A stretch of 64,000 bases of DNA, from the NCBI RefSeq assembly GCF_963082655.1, contig NC_081555.1, positions 30,303,266-30,367,265 on the forward strand, given 5' to 3'. Each line of letters opens with the position of its first letter. Position 1 is the first letter of the stretch. A program made the position numbers and the translations under genes. Source of the DNA: Stomoxys calcitrans. Taxonomy: Eukaryota; Arthropoda; Insecta; Diptera; Muscidae. The notes beneath the pieces are model-generated. The model saw only the letters and a program-made list of their open reading frames with translations. It had not been told where the DNA came from and did no database searches. Of this stretch, positions 1 through 11,480 are shown piece by piece.

Positions 1-120
1 TCCAGCCGCCCCTAACCTGGGAACAGACGCTGATGTTGGCCATTGGTTATTTGGAGGCGTCAATAACTCGCTTTGTCATCTCGAGTATCATCTAAGTCAG
101 AAGTTGTTCTTTTTGGCAGG
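1..120 (+). repeat. Short dispersed repeat fragment shared with 52.3 kb
   Basis: Bases about 38-104 (GGCCATTGGTTATTT, then AATAACTCGC and TCGAGTATCAT) closely match 52342-52395. The shared piece is not clearly coding in either place. It is probably the edge of an unidentified dispersed element cut by the window start. No gene is seen here. Confidence 0.5.
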
Positions 121-123
121 AGA

Positions 124-983
124 TACACGTTACCCCATGAGAGGAGAGAATGTTCCATTTAGGTTAGGTTAGCTTAGGTTGAAAAGAGGGTTCGGATATT
201 AATCTGCCTCATGCTACTATGGACATACACCTAAGCCAGTAATCGGATTGAAAAAGAAAATCTAAATTAGGAATTCAGTGCTACTTACAAAATCCCTAAT
301 TTTTTTCAATACAACTCCCCTAAGTTGGCTCACGTCTGGTATTGCGTCCCCACCTAAGTACCGGTATCTGTTAGACGCAAAAGCCGAGCATTGACAAAGG
401 AAATGCTCCAACGTCTCATCCTCTTGCCCGCATGCCCTACACATGCTATCACTTGCCGCACCGATTTTACATAAGTGAACTCGTAGACCTATGTGCCCTG
501 TTATGATACCGTAAGCTATACTGACCTCCTTCTTACTTCCTTTCAGTAAAAGATTCGTCTTCTCACGATCCGGATCTCCCCATAGAATTTACGCCGTCCT
601 ACCGACCGTTTCGCTATTTCACCATGTAACATGCGTCCGTAGCCCACGCCCTTAACTCGGACTGCGTTGACCCTAAAGGCTTCGGGTTAACCAAGTTTAT
701 TGACGGCAGTCCTTCTTACACTCCAAGACTGTTCGTGATCTTACCGTCCTGGTTGTTATTGCCCTGATGGCTAGATTACTGTCCATAAAGATGTTCACAC
801 TTGACAGAACCGTATATGGTCAGGCAGTCGAAAACAGATCGCAGTCCCTGCGTTCTCAATGTAAACACCTGGTCCACTATGTCCCCTAACTTTGATCGAT
901 CCGTGTAACATGATCTTCTAGATGACAATACTAGGGTTCCATCAATGCAAGACATAGCTGCAATGGCTGCCTCACACTTCATC
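124..983 (-). mobile_element. Family A non-LTR retrotransposon relic: RNase H and C-terminal CCHC
   Basis: Read on the minus strand, about 776-982 encodes a broken RNase H start (residues CYTDRSKLGD, normally Y-T-D-G-S-K). Positions 262-444 encode the C-terminus with a C-x2-C-x8-H-x4-C cluster (CRACGQEDETLEHFLCQC), typical of I/R1-type elements after RNase H. Stops and frameshifts separate the pieces, so it is inactive. Its 3' end (about 155-180) runs into TTAGGTTAGGTTAGCTTAGG on the + strand. The same 3' part recurs at 18541-18755 and 50725-51620. The 5' side is cut at about 983, where a family B copy of opposite strand begins. The clade (I, R1 or jockey-like) is an inference from motifs. 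Confidence 0.75.
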
Positions 984-1103
984 TGTATTGTGGTCTAGTG
1001 GACGGCGCTTCGAAAGTCCAAGTACTATCCAATACTCAGCCGGATCCAAAGGATGGATTGTTTGTGCATCGAAGTCGCACTGGGGACGGCACCATCTGAT
1101 GCA

Positions 1104-1410
1104 AATGCAAATTTGCCCATGAACATTCTGTAAAGAAGTGGAGCAAACGTCTCACACACCAATGAGTGTAGTCCAATTCAAGTTTTAAGGTCAATGATAA
1201 GGGGCATCTTTTTTTTAGTCCGAACAGCGTGCCACAGTGCGACACGTCTTTCAGGAGAAGTTTTCACACGATATAGTACCTTACAAATGTCCCCAGCATT
1301 AGGAAGGGATAACCGACGTTGAAAATTTTTCAGATGTTCTCGCCTGGATTCGAACCTAGGCGTTCAGCGTCATAGGCGAACAGGCCAACCTTTGCGCTTC
1401 GGTGGTCATC
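1104..1410 (-). mobile_element. tRNA-derived SINE copy 1 with perfect 10-bp TSD
   Basis: The head, read on the minus strand from 1410, carries a tRNA-like B box (GGATTCGAACC on the + strand near 1347) and an A-box-like region. The body and the tail (GGGCAAATTTGCATT on minus) match the other copies. The direct repeat ATCTGATGCA at 1094-1103 and 1411-1420 is the target-site duplication. Removing the SINE and one repeat restores the family B RT sequence, so this insertion is younger than that family B copy. Confidence 0.85.
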
Positions 1411-1534
1411 ATCTGATGCACTGAATTTAATGCTACAGTTAATGCCTCTGGACATTGAGATTTGACAGATTGCGGCGATCACTGCTGTGAGACTAAAGGG
1501 CCTTTATCTTTGGTCATACGGGATGTACGACACT

Positions 1535-1900
1535 ATATTGTCCTTGATACAATGCCCGATACTCCAGTCAGTGTGAATTAACCTTTGTCTAAGCCGCTTT
1601 TGATAAAACTAGTACTGTGACAAAATACTGTACCAACAGATCTCGCAGATCTTTCAAAGATATGGCTGAACAGTTCCTGGGTACCGGGCAATAGATATAT
1701 CCCAGTGAATTATAAAAATATTGTCCTTGATACAATGCCCGATACTCCAGTCAGTGTCAATTAACCTTTGTCTAAGCCGCTTTTGATAAAACAAGTACTG
1801 TGCCAAAATACTGTACCAACAGATCTCGCAGATCTCTCAAAGATATGGCTGAACAGTACCTGGGTACCGGGCAATAGATATATCCCAGTGAATTGTAAAG
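1535..1900. repeat. 183-bp tandem duplication inside family B
   Basis: Positions 1535-1717 and 1718-1900 are near-identical, starting with ATATTGTCCTTGATACAATG in both. Period 183. It duplicates part of the RNase H reading frame, including the VPGNRY box, so it arose after the element landed or during its copying. Confidence 0.9.
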
Positions 1901-2440
1901 CAGACGTGCTTGCGAGACTAGGAACTACCTTACATATTGCAATGGCTCCAGCCACATGTAAGCTAAGCCTTCAGAATAAGTCCCAAAGGGCAACGAATGA
2001 CAGATGGTCACAAAGTTAGGTTTGTGAACACTTGAAAATATCAACCGCTTTACAATCATTGGCTAGAACAGAGGTCTCAGCCATTGTGTCCGTAACAGGT
2101 CACTAACTGAAGGTTGCAAGTAACGATTTCTGCAGAAGTTGTATGGACTCAGAGGAAAAGGAGACTGTAGAACATCTGCTGTGTAACTGTCCCACACTGG
2201 CAGATAGAAGAATTTTCACTTGAGGTTCTACTTTCTTTGAGTACTTGTCTGAATCGGAGGAACTTGTTTGAGTGGAACATTCGCAAGTTGTTGGGCTTTT
2301 TAAAGCGCTCTGGTTGGATGGTTCAATGGTAGGAACTAGAAGGAATCTTCCTTCTTCTGTTCCTGTGGTGTCACAATGGACGAAAACGTCTAAGTGAGTC
2401 TGATGGCAGACTGCCACTTATACCAAACCTTACCTAACCC

Positions 2441-4195
2441 GATTTTGCTGACATTCATAACAGTGAGTTGTCTTAAGTCTCCACCCGACCCAAGTATGGT
2501 ACATGGTACATCTGATGCTGACTCTTTACCATACTTTAGATATTACTGTTGGAAAGGAGTTCCCAAAATAGTCACCTCTATAATGTACCAGGTAAAAAGT
2601 CGTCACTATTCTTGAAAATTTACTGCAAACCTAAATGGTGCTTAAAATTTTTACCACATGTCTCGTTGGAGATCCTTATATTTTTACCACATGTCTCGTT
2701 GGAGATCCTTATAAAAAGGATTGCTGAAGAAATGCGTCCGACTGTAACGACTTTATCTATTCTACAAAGTGTCTGCAGACTGGTCTGCACAAAAGCTGGT
2801 TACTTCACAATAGCATTCGAGCAGAAAATGCTTTAACTCAATACAACGAATGTTATTTTATTTACCAATGTATCTAAAAAGCTTTCTGCGACACTGTAAA
2901 TCTGATCGGTTTACTAGGATTTCCCTTGCTAGATACGGGTAACAACTTCAATTAGTTTTACTTATTTGTTAACTTTACTTTATTATGTCATACTAGAGCT
3001 CGACAAACCAATACTCTGCCACATTTAAAATTAAGAAAATTTTCCAAGTAGACAAGATATAAGAAACCTCTGCCACTTGTGAACTGAAGTACTGTTTAAA
3101 ATCAATAAATACAACTACCATTACAAAATGTCATAAGGTTGCTGAATATGCAGGTAGTACATGCATACAATTGAACGTAAAATGTCAAATGATGTAACTT
3201 ACTGATAACATTTAAGTTGCAACATTTGACTCTGAAGGAAATATTGGAAAGTTATCGTGAAGACGTTAGTTATAAGGATCCAAATAAGAATAAATCCCGC
3301 TGTAATTATTGATGTCATGATTATAACTCTTTAGAGCATAAAAGACATCCAGTTGTACTGAAATTCGAAATGTTCATGCAATTTAACATTTAGAGGAAAT
3401 TTTATTGGAATTTTGAAAAAATCATTAAATTGTTGCCCTTAGAGTCAATATCTTAAAAATTTGGCGTTGCAATTTTGTAAATGGTTGTTAGGCTCTTTTG
3501 AATTTTAGGTTTCAATGTACTTTAATAAAAGTGCACCAATATTCGACAACGTTAAGGAACTCGTTTCTGTTGTAGCCTTAATTATGTTCCATATTCATTT
3601 TAGCTGTTTTTTACCCATTCAGAATATACACCACTCCAATATAATTGAATAAAATATTGATATCCCTTTCATACGTTCCAATTGATTCGAGGTTGAGTTC
3701 ATTACCAATATAAAGATAACAAAACAGAGATATATTTACGGATGTTTTAATTGAGTATTATTAAACATCAGTCTTAATATAAGCCCTTGAATAAGGAAGA
3801 AATACTATCATGGATGAAATCGAAAAGAATGTTCTGTTTTCGTAAAAAAATAAAGGTATTTTCCATACCCAATCATTCTCAATTTCATGGACAATCACAA
3901 CTGTTGTCGTTACTAAGTCAACTCCTCCTGCTATCAGTACTCCATCAAGTTTGTGGCCACAATTGCCTGCCCGAAACATACAACTTGTTAATCGTACTTT
4001 GAGCTGTGTTAATTTGACAATGGTTAATTCAATACCACAAATTAAACTGTAAACTTGCATCAGTCGTCTCGAATATTCTAGCAAAATTACTCATTGGCCT
4101 ATGAATAGAATGGTAAAACCTGCTTTGTAGATTTTGCAGCAACCAAATGTTGCTGTTGAATTATGTTACAATGGACAAATATAACTATGGATATT
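2441..4195. other. Non-genic DNA, one 33-bp tandem duplication
   Basis: No gene or known element is recognised. 2648-2680 and 2681-2713 are a direct 33-bp duplication (TTTTTACCACATGTCTCGTT and following). The minus-strand open frame at 3761-4084 (107 codons) has no recognisable domain and is AT-rich; I treat it as chance. The region lies between two tail-to-tail family B copies. Confidence 0.5.
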
Positions 4196-4199
4196 GATG

Positions 4200-5660
4200 A
4201 CTATAATGAATAGGTTAGTTTAAGTGGCAGTCTGACCTTTTACCTTAGACCTTTTCATCCATTGGGATGCCACACGAACAGGAGAAGGAAGATGCCTTCT
4301 AGTTCCCACCATTAAACCATGGAGATCGTTTAAAAAGCCCAAAAACATGTGAATGTTTACAACTGGTAAATCAGACAAGGTTTCAAAGGAATGCGAAGCT
4401 TAAGTGGAACTCCTTCTGACTACCAATGCGGGACACACACACAGCAGATGTTCTATAGTCTCTTCTTCCTCGAGGTCCTCACAGTCTCGGTAGACCTCTT
4501 CAAGTCTAGACCAGGCCAAATAATTTTGGAATGCCCAAAACCCCGCTTTGTAACCATCTTTCATGCGTTGCCCTTCGGGCCTGATACTGATCACTTAGCT
4601 TGCATATCGCTTGAGGCATACCCACAGATTCCTGTTCCCCTTGAATCTATAGAGTAGTTTCTAGTCTCACAAGCTTGTCGACTTTACAATTCCCTGGGAT
4701 ATCTCTGTGAGCCGATACACAGAAGAGGTGAATTTTGAAGCCATCAGCCATCTCGTTGAGAGATGGCCGTTCTTGAACTCAGAAATACATTATCCAGGGA
4801 TTTATTGGCTACTTGTCTGTCTGAGAAGGTATTTATGACAATCGTCGTAACGACATTAGATCTTAGCCATTCCACCACTTCTTTAATCGCTTGATACACA
4901 CTGCAGTGGTCGGGTACCCTTCTCGATATTACCAATCCAAGTTCTTCAGAGTACAGCCCAACGCCCACTTGCTCGTCTAGTTTGGAACCATACGTATAGA
5001 AGGCTATGTAACTTCTATTACCCGGGATATTATAGTTCCAATGGGTTCTATCAGGAATACTTTTTATCAAAAAGCGGCTCAGGCAGTGTGTAATCCACAA
5101 TTCATGGGATTCGAAGAATGAATCGAAGAATGTATTGAGGATAACACAGAATGTATTGAGGATAACACAGTGTCCGGAGGCCACCGTAGTGCAGAGGTAA
5201 GCATATCCGCCTATGATACTGAACGCCTGGGTTCAAATCCTGACAGGAACATCACAAAATTTTTAGCGGTAGTTATCTCCTCCTAATGTTGGCGACATTT
5301 GTGAGGTACTTTGCCATGTAAAAACTTCTCCCCAAAGAGGTGACGCTCTGAGTCACGCCGTTCGTAAAAAGGAGGTCCCTCATTGAATCGGACAGCACTC
5401 ATTGATTTGTGAGAATTTTACTCCAGTTCCTTAGTGAAATGTTAATGGGCAAATTTGCAGTGTCCGTAGGCACCGCATGACCAAAGGGAAAGCACCCTTC
5501 GCCTCACAGCAGTGGCCGCTGCAATCTGTCTGGCCACGAAGTCTGGTGGTATTAGATATAGCTTTAAATTCATGGCATCAGATGGTGTCGTCCTCAGTGC
5601 GGCTGTTATTATCAAACAAACCATCTTTTGGATCCAAACAAACCATCCTTTGGATGTGGT
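4200..5660 (-). mobile_element. Family B non-LTR relic, 3' half, minus strand
   Basis: On minus, 4400-4594 encodes the C-terminal cluster region (DCEDLEEEETIEHLLCVCP). 4744-5060 encodes RNase H (FYTYGSKLDEQVG, VPDHCSVYQ, INTFSDRQVA). 5461-5660 encodes the end of the RT region (LRTTPSDAMNLKLYL). In the first RNase H box the usual T-D-G is T-Y-G, so a catalytic Asp is lost. SINE copy 2 splits it at 5181-5459. A 21-bp tandem repeat lies at 5129-5170. Several frames are broken and the element is dead. Confidence 0.75.
5181..5459 (+). mobile_element. SINE copy 2 with 11-bp TSD
   Basis: The tRNA-like head (CCACCGTAGTGCAGAGG, then GGTTCAAATCC) is followed by the common body and the tail GGGCAAATTTGCA. 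The flanks GTGTCCGGAGG (5170-5180) and GTGTCCGTAGG (5460-5470) form an 11-bp duplication with one mismatch. Without the SINE, the host reads as family B (compare the reverse of 22440-22470). Confidence 0.85.
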
Positions 5661-5689
5661 CGATAGCAACAACTGCTGAGTCGTCTCCC

Positions 5690-6033
5690 AAACCCCCAAC
5701 CCAACCGCTTCTATAAACCTTTAGTTTTAACTTATTGAATCCGTAAGATACAAATCCTTCAGACTTGTTGAGATCTGCGAGACAGCCGGAGTTTAGTATG
5801 AATACTGCATGTCTCCGGTCACCAACAGCCTCATCCAATCTATCAATCTTCCAGTCGGTGGTTGAAAGATTGGAATTACATTCCCTTAGTCTTCCAAGTA
5901 TGGATTCAGCATCTGAGGGAATTTTTGGTATCCAAGCATGAGCCATTGGTCGAAACGGAATATCTTCCTTCTTGACTAAATCTAGGGCTGCACCGGCTAG
6001 ATCTCGCCAATGTTTTTTAGCGCAGAACGACAC
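5690..6033 (-). pseudogene. DUF4780-like gag/ORF1 fragment
   Basis: On minus, about 110 residues begin MSFCAKKHWRDLAGAALDLV. They include WKIDRLDEAVGDRRHAVF and a following ...DLNKSEGFVSYGFNKLKLKVYR. The W-x-hydrophobic start, the L-N-x-x-x-L centre and the G-x-hydrophobic-x-Y/F-G-F-x-K-hydrophobic end recall the DUF4780 domain found in many fly retrotransposon-linked proteins. The same frame continues, after a junction, into family B RT-end sequence, as expected if an internal deletion joined an ORF1-like domain to the 3' half. The assignment is from pattern memory only. Confidence 0.5.
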
Positions 6034-6129
6034 ATTTCAATTGAGCGTTGATCCCTGAAGGCAATTGGTCTGCATTGGCCCCGATACCAGCCTGCACCGT
6101 CACAAACTGGAGGAGACACAGGAAATTCC

Positions 6130-6590
6130 GCAAGGACATCGAAGTTTGAGATCTTAAACACCTGGAAGTCGCCATTGAATTCCGATTTGTCTGAAATTAT
6201 GCACGTAGTATTCTGTTATAACTTCTAACATCAGTGCTAAGTAAGGTCTAAATCGGTCCATAACCTGATGTATTTCCCATACACACCGATCTACGGATTT
6301 TAGATCTTGAGCCCCTGGAAGTCGCAATTGTTGTCCGATTTGGCTGAATGTGGTCCAAATCAGTTTATAACCTGATATGGCATCCACATAAACCGATATC
6401 GCGACTATACTTCTTGAGTTTCTAGAAAGCACAATTCTTAACCGATTTGGTTGAAATTTTGCACAGTCACTATTTCTGTAACCTCTATGGCCCGAATCTG
6501 TTCATCCATGATCCTTTTTTCGACTTGACAAACGCGATCCATAGTGGAGGGTATATAAGATTCGGTCTGACCGAACTAAGCACGCTTTAC
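6130..6590 (-). repeat. Muscid-type dispersed repeat (repeat 1)
   Basis: Contains the recurring phrases CCATAACCTGAT, AAACCGATATC, CGATTTGGTTGAAATTTTGCA. It ends with CGATCCATAGTGGAGGGTATATAAG followed by GAACTAAGCACGCTTTACTTG, the usual terminus seen at 12.73, 33.55, 38.56 and 46.39 kb. It is non-coding; open frames here are by-products of the monomers. Confidence 0.75.
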
Positions 6591-6599
6591 TTGTTTCAT

Positions 6600-7800
6600 C
6601 TCTTTTTGCTTTGTTTTGAATAATTTTATATTAATTTGGATTATTTGCATTTCCTTTGCTATTTTTTTATGCCAATCAAACCCAACTTTGCTCGAAAAAA
6701 ATCAAAATAAAAACGGGCACGCTAAACAGCATAGTTTTACTGTTATCAGGGAATAAACTCTCATTTCAACATTCACACGGAAGAGCCCCAAATAATGACA
6801 GGGGCATATTTATTGGACCTTGTGTTTCCATTGTGTTGGGTTGTTGTTTTTGTTTTGGGTAATTTTTGCAGCATGCCTTTGGTGGTATGGGTATCATTCC
6901 GCTATTCCCTTTTAGCAGTTTGGCCAAAAACAGGTAAAGCAAATTCACATGGGATGCAATACAATTCGGTTCGGGTGGAAAGATGTAACCGGCATCATGG
7001 AAGTGTCTTAACCAGAAAATGGTCATTGTTGTTGTATTTGAAGCAACAAATAAACCATTTGCATCATACCTTTAACGCTGGATGGCCACTTAGCTGAAAG
7101 ATCGAGTAACCAGCCATCAATCCAGCCACAAGCTGCAGACTTTGATGGCAGCGTCGTCAACCATCAATGGCATTGTAAAGCCCAACAAACGTTACCACAT
7201 ACTGTTGTAGACCGTTTATACACATACGAATATATGAATGTTGGTACGTACTTGATAAGGCTGATGCCTGATAGATATGCCGAAAATACTGCTGCTGCTG
7301 CTGCGGAGAGCCAGCTATGTTAGCACTGCTGAAGCAGCATAACGTCTCCCTATAAGCCAAAAACGGCATTGGTAGCAACCCACCGACGCTTAGAGCCAAA
7401 GCTGCAACCGAGCTTGAACTTTTCGCCAACGAAAAAGAAAACGGCTTTTCAGTTCACTTTCGTTTGTCAAGCCATTGAGACGCATCCAGCGCCTGATAGC
7501 CGAAAAAATTCCCCAAACCTTTTGTGGCGAGACCCAACTGCAAAAACAAAACTCAAGTCTCTACGAAAAGCCCAGTAAGATCACTTAATATCCGTTTCGT
7601 GCCGTTTTCAAAAAGTATATCACTCGCTCGCTACAACGTTTATCTCGTCGCTTTAAGATCTCTGCATGAAAAACTGCGCACTCGCTGGCTGTGCACATGC
7701 GCGTCGCTGATTACTTGGTGGTGCGTGTTGAAATATTTAGCATATTTTTATAAGCGTTGAAGACGCGCAGACGCAATTCATAATCGTGCGATCACACAAG
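6600..7800 (+). other. Unique DNA upstream of the nrf-6-like exon
   Basis: This stretch shows none of the repeat phrases found elsewhere. It precedes the gene start and is the natural place for promoter and enhancers. Open frames on both strands (for example minus 7157-7429) show no domain. No TATA box is seen at a suitable distance from the putative start. Confidence 0.4.
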
Positions 7801-7807
7801 TCGGTCG

Positions 7808-7813
7808 TCAGTT
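7808..7813 (+). promoter_or_regulatory. Candidate initiator (TCAGTT)
   Basis: TCAGTT matches the arthropod Inr consensus (TCAKTY) with A+1 at 7810, about 700 bases before the ATG. No TATA box lies near -30 and no convincing DPE near +30, so this is only a candidate. Confidence 0.25.
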
Positions 7814-8517
7814 ACCTTTGAACGCGCGCGCTCGTTCCTACGTCCCATGTGTTGCCGTGATATCCAACTGGGTCATTACAGCCAAAGTGAGACTAAACGC
7901 ACAAATCATCGGTGTGCACTTGAAAAACGAAGAAAATAGAAGCGAAAAAGAAGAAGAAGAAGAAAAAATAAAAACAAATATTAAAGAAATTCTACCGCAA
8001 CGAATTCGAATTAACCAAACCAAACTACCTTCCAAAAACCAAACAAAACCGAACCATTCATAAATAAAAAAAAATCAAAAGAAGCAACAAAAACAAAAGC
8101 AAGCATTTCAGTGCCCTCCAATAATATTACATAAGTGAAATTGAATAATACTACCCATAACAAGAGGAGGTGGAAGAAGAAGAAGAAGAAAAAAAGCAAA
8201 CGAGAAGCCAGCTTTGAAGGGAAGGGTTCCCCCTAGTGCAAGATTGGTGGCAATAAAAAAATATCAATGATCTGTGGAAATATCAACAGCCCAAAAAAGT
8301 GAAAGTTATACAACAACGCCGCGGTTTGTGTCATTGTTTGTGTGTCACCTTTGTTTTAAATTTCTTCGAATCATTTTGTCGATTAGCCGACCCCCCTCCC
8401 CCCACAAAAAAGTGTTAAATTCCCTGTCCCTACATCGCACCTTGACAAAAAAGAAACAAGAAAAAAAAAGAAATATTGACCAAAAAACCAAAAAACGAAG
8501 CATTTAATTTACATAAA
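7810..8517 (+). other. Putative 5' untranslated region
   Basis: A-rich, repeat-free sequence with GAA runs (about 7950-7970 and 8170-8192) and many stops in all forward frames, leading to the start codon at 8518. The extent depends on the unproven start site. An upstream intron cannot be excluded. Confidence 0.4.
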
Positions 8518-8938
8518 ATGTGTGCATTTCATTCAAGGCCCATAGCGGCTTTTCTTCCCCTGCTGCTTCTAGCTTCAATACCCAGCCTCTATGCAGCCAT
8601 CGAAAATGGTGATGGAGGTGGGGGCGAAGCTCGTATCCTCAACATAACTCAACACCTTGAAACCGTACAACATGAGTTGCAACCTTTAAATTTACGTCTA
8701 TATCCCACAAATGATTCATCCACGCCATCGCTGTCAACGCCCTCGACAATGCCCACGGATACGGATGTAGTGGATTTGAAGCTGACACTACGTCTCAAGG
8801 AAATGCTGAACATATTCGACTTGAGCTATCTCGCTTCTCAGTGGATTAATGTAAGAAGTGATGTCTCAGCGAATTGTTCGCAAGATATCTACAAGTATTT
8901 CCAGGGATTACAGCAAGCCAAAATCTGGGCTATGAAAA
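8518..8938 (+). CDS. NRF-6-like (acyltransferase-3 family) protein, first coding exon
   Basis: The exon gives 140 complete codons plus one base (phase 1). Residues 1-27 form a signal peptide: a short polar start, the hydrophobic run FLPLLLLASIPSLYAA, then acidic ENGDG. Residues 62-82 are Ser/Thr/Pro-rich. Residues 83-112 look helical (VDLKLTLRLKEMLNIFDLSY). Residues 115-140 (SDVSANCSQDIYKYFQGLQQ, then AKIWAMK) match the beginning of the NRF domain, with its conserved Cys and the Trp-Ala at the first exon end. N-glycosylation sequons lie at 42, 65 and 119. In this family, a secreted NRF domain precedes a multi-pass acyltransferase-3 domain, and the worm relatives act in lipid or drug transport. 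I start at ATG 8518 because the context ACATAAAATG is good and the signal peptide begins there. A longer open frame upstream (from 8476) has no ATG. The remaining exons were not found. The paralogue is not determinable. Confidence 0.75.
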
Positions 8939-8944
8939 GTAAGT
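8939..8944 (+). other. 5' splice donor GTAAGT
   Basis: The exon reads ATGAAAA then GTAAGT, an ideal donor. The open frame runs on only to 8973, and the NRF similarity stops exactly here, which supports splicing. Confidence 0.75.
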
Positions 8945-9109
8945 TGAACATTTTCTTAAGTTACAATAAATAAATGAAAATAAATGAACTTATAAGAAGA
9001 AACCCATGTTAAGGTTCTCGTCATTTAGTTAAAAGGTCACGAAGGTCAAAAAGGTCACTTTTTAAAACAACGCACAAAAAACTTTTTTTGAAATAATTTT
9101 TTTTAGCAA

Positions 9110-10760
9110 ATTTTTCAATAAAAATAAAAATTTTACAGAATCTTTATATAAAAATCAATTTGTGTTTGTTAGTTTGAGTGTGCCATATAGACTCAAAAAC
9201 GGCTGAACCGATTTTCTTGAAATGTTCACAGATGGTGCATAATGATCCCGTGGTGAAAATAGGGTACTACATTTTTTGATATCTGAAGGGGGGGCGGACC
9301 CTCCCCCTTACCTTAATTTTCAGAAACGCCAGGTCTCGGAGATGGGTGGTGGGATTTAAGTGAAATTTTAAGTGCTCTCTTATAATAGCCTAATAATAAA
9401 AATTTGGTATCCAAATTTCGGATGGGTTGCCTAGCGCGTCCGCCCCACCCTTAAACCTACTAAATATATATTTAGACCAATCACGACAATATGGGACTCA
9501 AATGAAAGGTATTTAGGATAAGAAAACGTATCTGATATCCAATTGTTGGACCAAGTGTTAGGGGGTCCACCCCAACCCCCGAAACACCCCTAAATCGGAC
9601 ATATTTATCGACCACGGAAATATGGGACTCAAATGAAAGGTATTTGCGAGCAGAATACGAATCGAATATCGAACGAATATCCAAATATTAGGGCCAAGTT
9701 TCTGAGGGTCCACCCAGCATGGGGCTTAAATAAAAGGTATTTGAGTGTAGAATACAAATCTGATATCCAAATGTAGGGCCAAGTGTTTGCGGGGCCTCCA
9801 CTCACAAATACACCCCCATAAGCGGACAAATTAACGACCATAGCAATATTGGGCTCAAATAAAAGGTCTTTGGAAGTTAAGCAGGAATCTGATATCAATA
9901 TTAGGGAAATAACACCACCCATATAAGACGAATTTGCTGACCATTCCAATATGGGGCTGTAATAAGAGGTATTTTAGAGAAGAACACGAATCTGATATAT
10001 ATTTTCAGGGCGAAGTCACTGAACGGCCGCCCCATCTCCCAAAAACACTTCCAAACCGACCATGTTTGCGACTATGGAAATATATGACTCAAATGAAAGG
10101 TATTTGGGAGTAGACCACGCATTTGATATCAAAATTCGGGAAGTGGAAGTCCCACCCCCATAACGTATTTGCTCACCATGACAATTTGGGTCTTAAAGGA
10201 AGTGAATCTCGATATTGATAGTTTATATAAGGTGTTAAATGAAAGATATATGAGATTAGAAAACGAATTTGATATCCAATTTTGAGGCCAATGCCAATAT
10301 GGGGTTCAATTAAATGATATTTGAGAGTATAGAACGATGTTGATATATTCTCTGGGCTGTTTGGGGGACCACCCCACTCCCTAAAAACACCCCTAAATCA
10401 AGTATACTATATACGACAAAGTGGGGCTGAAATGAAATGTATTTGGGAGAAAAGTACGAGATTGATATCCACTTCCCCAAAACACCCCACAAACAGCAAC
10501 TATTTACTGACCATCGCAATATGGTGCTCAAATAAAGGTATTTGGGACTCGAAATCGAATCTTGTATTCTAATGTGGGACTATGTATTTGGGGCACCGCC
10601 CTTTTCAAAAACATCCCCAAAGAGTACACATTTTGGGGCCAAGTGTTTGAGGACGCCTCATCCCATAAACTTCCCTTAAACCAATGGCAATATGGGGTTT
10701 AAATAAATGGTATTTGAGCACGATGCTGATATTTTTTTTCAGACCCAAGTGTCTTGAGGA
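9110..10760 (+). repeat. Dispersed tandem-type repeat (repeat 2)
   Basis: It begins with a head containing GACTCAAAAACGGCTGAACC (9190-9210). Degenerate units of about 100-130 bases follow, each holding ATGGGACTCAAATGAAAGGT, a GATATCCAAAT phrase and a C-rich CCACCCC-AAACACCCC phrase. Open frames on the minus strand (for example 9629-9949) are translations of the units and not genes. Relatives lie at 31.54-32.10, 40.15-40.32, 43.83-44.58 and 46.11-46.33 kb. Confidence 0.8.
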
Positions 10761-10769
10761 CCACACCCA

Positions 10770-11330
10770 AATCGGACATCATGACAATATCGGGCTGAAA
10801 CAAAGACTTTTAAGAATAGAGTATATCAAACACCCAAACGTTAATGAACCTAAACCCTGCAAGCGAATTCATAGATCATACAGGATTCAGATAAAGACAT
10901 TTATATTCTTATACTGTCAGTCAAGCGATATACATATATTATTTTCGTACCATGGTATTTCACTAAAAGCTCTTTAAATTTCAAAAATTAATATTTAAGG
11001 GATAATTCTTTTCCATATAATGTAAAAGAAGGCGCAGCGGAGCGGACGTTCTTTTGGGCTTTACAACTCACTCTAGTTGGAATGGTTGTAAAGCACCCAT
11101 GATCTATTTGACATCTCCTTCTGATGATTTTTCTTGGTCGAAAGTGAAATCGCGATAAAGGAAACCAGTCAAATGATTCTAGCAACAACACACTTTTTGG
11201 TGACTTTTAAATGTTCTTTACTATACTATTCTTTGAATAAAAAGCATTAAAGACAGACAATATCCTCCAATGGAATCTCAATATGATTTTAAGACCAAAA
11301 GAGAACGCGCAAACAGACGAAATAAAATGT
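10770..11330. other. Non-genic DNA
   Basis: No gene, RNA or element is recognised. The open frames at 10684-10977 and 10988-11191 have no domains and overlap repeat 2 or AT-rich DNA. Confidence 0.4.
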
Positions 11331-11332
11331 TG

Positions 11333-11480
11333 TCAACATTTTCTATAGATATAGAATTTTGACAAAATTTTCTGTAGAAATAAAAATTTGACAAAATTTT
11401 CTATAGAAATAAAATTTTGACAAAATTTTCTATAGATATAGTTTTGAAAAAATTTTCTACAGAAATAAAATTTTATCGTT
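11333..11480 (+). repeat. 29-bp tandem repeat, about five copies
   Basis: The unit is GACAAAATTTTCTATAGAAA plus ATAAAATTT, with variants. The same unit family makes the larger array at 60.1-60.8 kb. This type of minisatellite is common in fly genomes. Confidence 0.85.

Larger units (their letters stand above)
984..2440 (+). mobile_element. Family B non-LTR retrotransposon relic, 3' half, split by a SINE
   Basis: On the + strand, 1020-1093 encodes the end of the RT region (RIQRMDCLCIEVALGTAPSDA), a motif shared with 22315-22400. It resumes after the SINE at 1421. Positions 1850-2010 encode the end of RNase H (VPGNRYIPVNCKADVLARLGTT, the usual VPGHxDIxGNxxADELA box). Positions 2115-2210 encode a C-terminal C-x2-C-x10-H-x4-C cluster. 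Frames are broken many times. The terminal segment ends with GGCAGACTGCCACTT followed by CCTTACCTAACCC, close to the other family B 3' ends. It contains a 183-bp tandem duplication. Confidence 0.75.

Noticed and set aside
1320..1410. A tRNA gene suggested by the A and B boxes
   Set aside because: It is the head of a SINE; the acceptor stem cannot pair properly and the body continues into SINE sequence.
7157..7429. Minus-strand gene upstream of the nrf-6-like exon
   Set aside because: The 90-codon frame has no domain, and part of its sequence is a CTG/CAG run.
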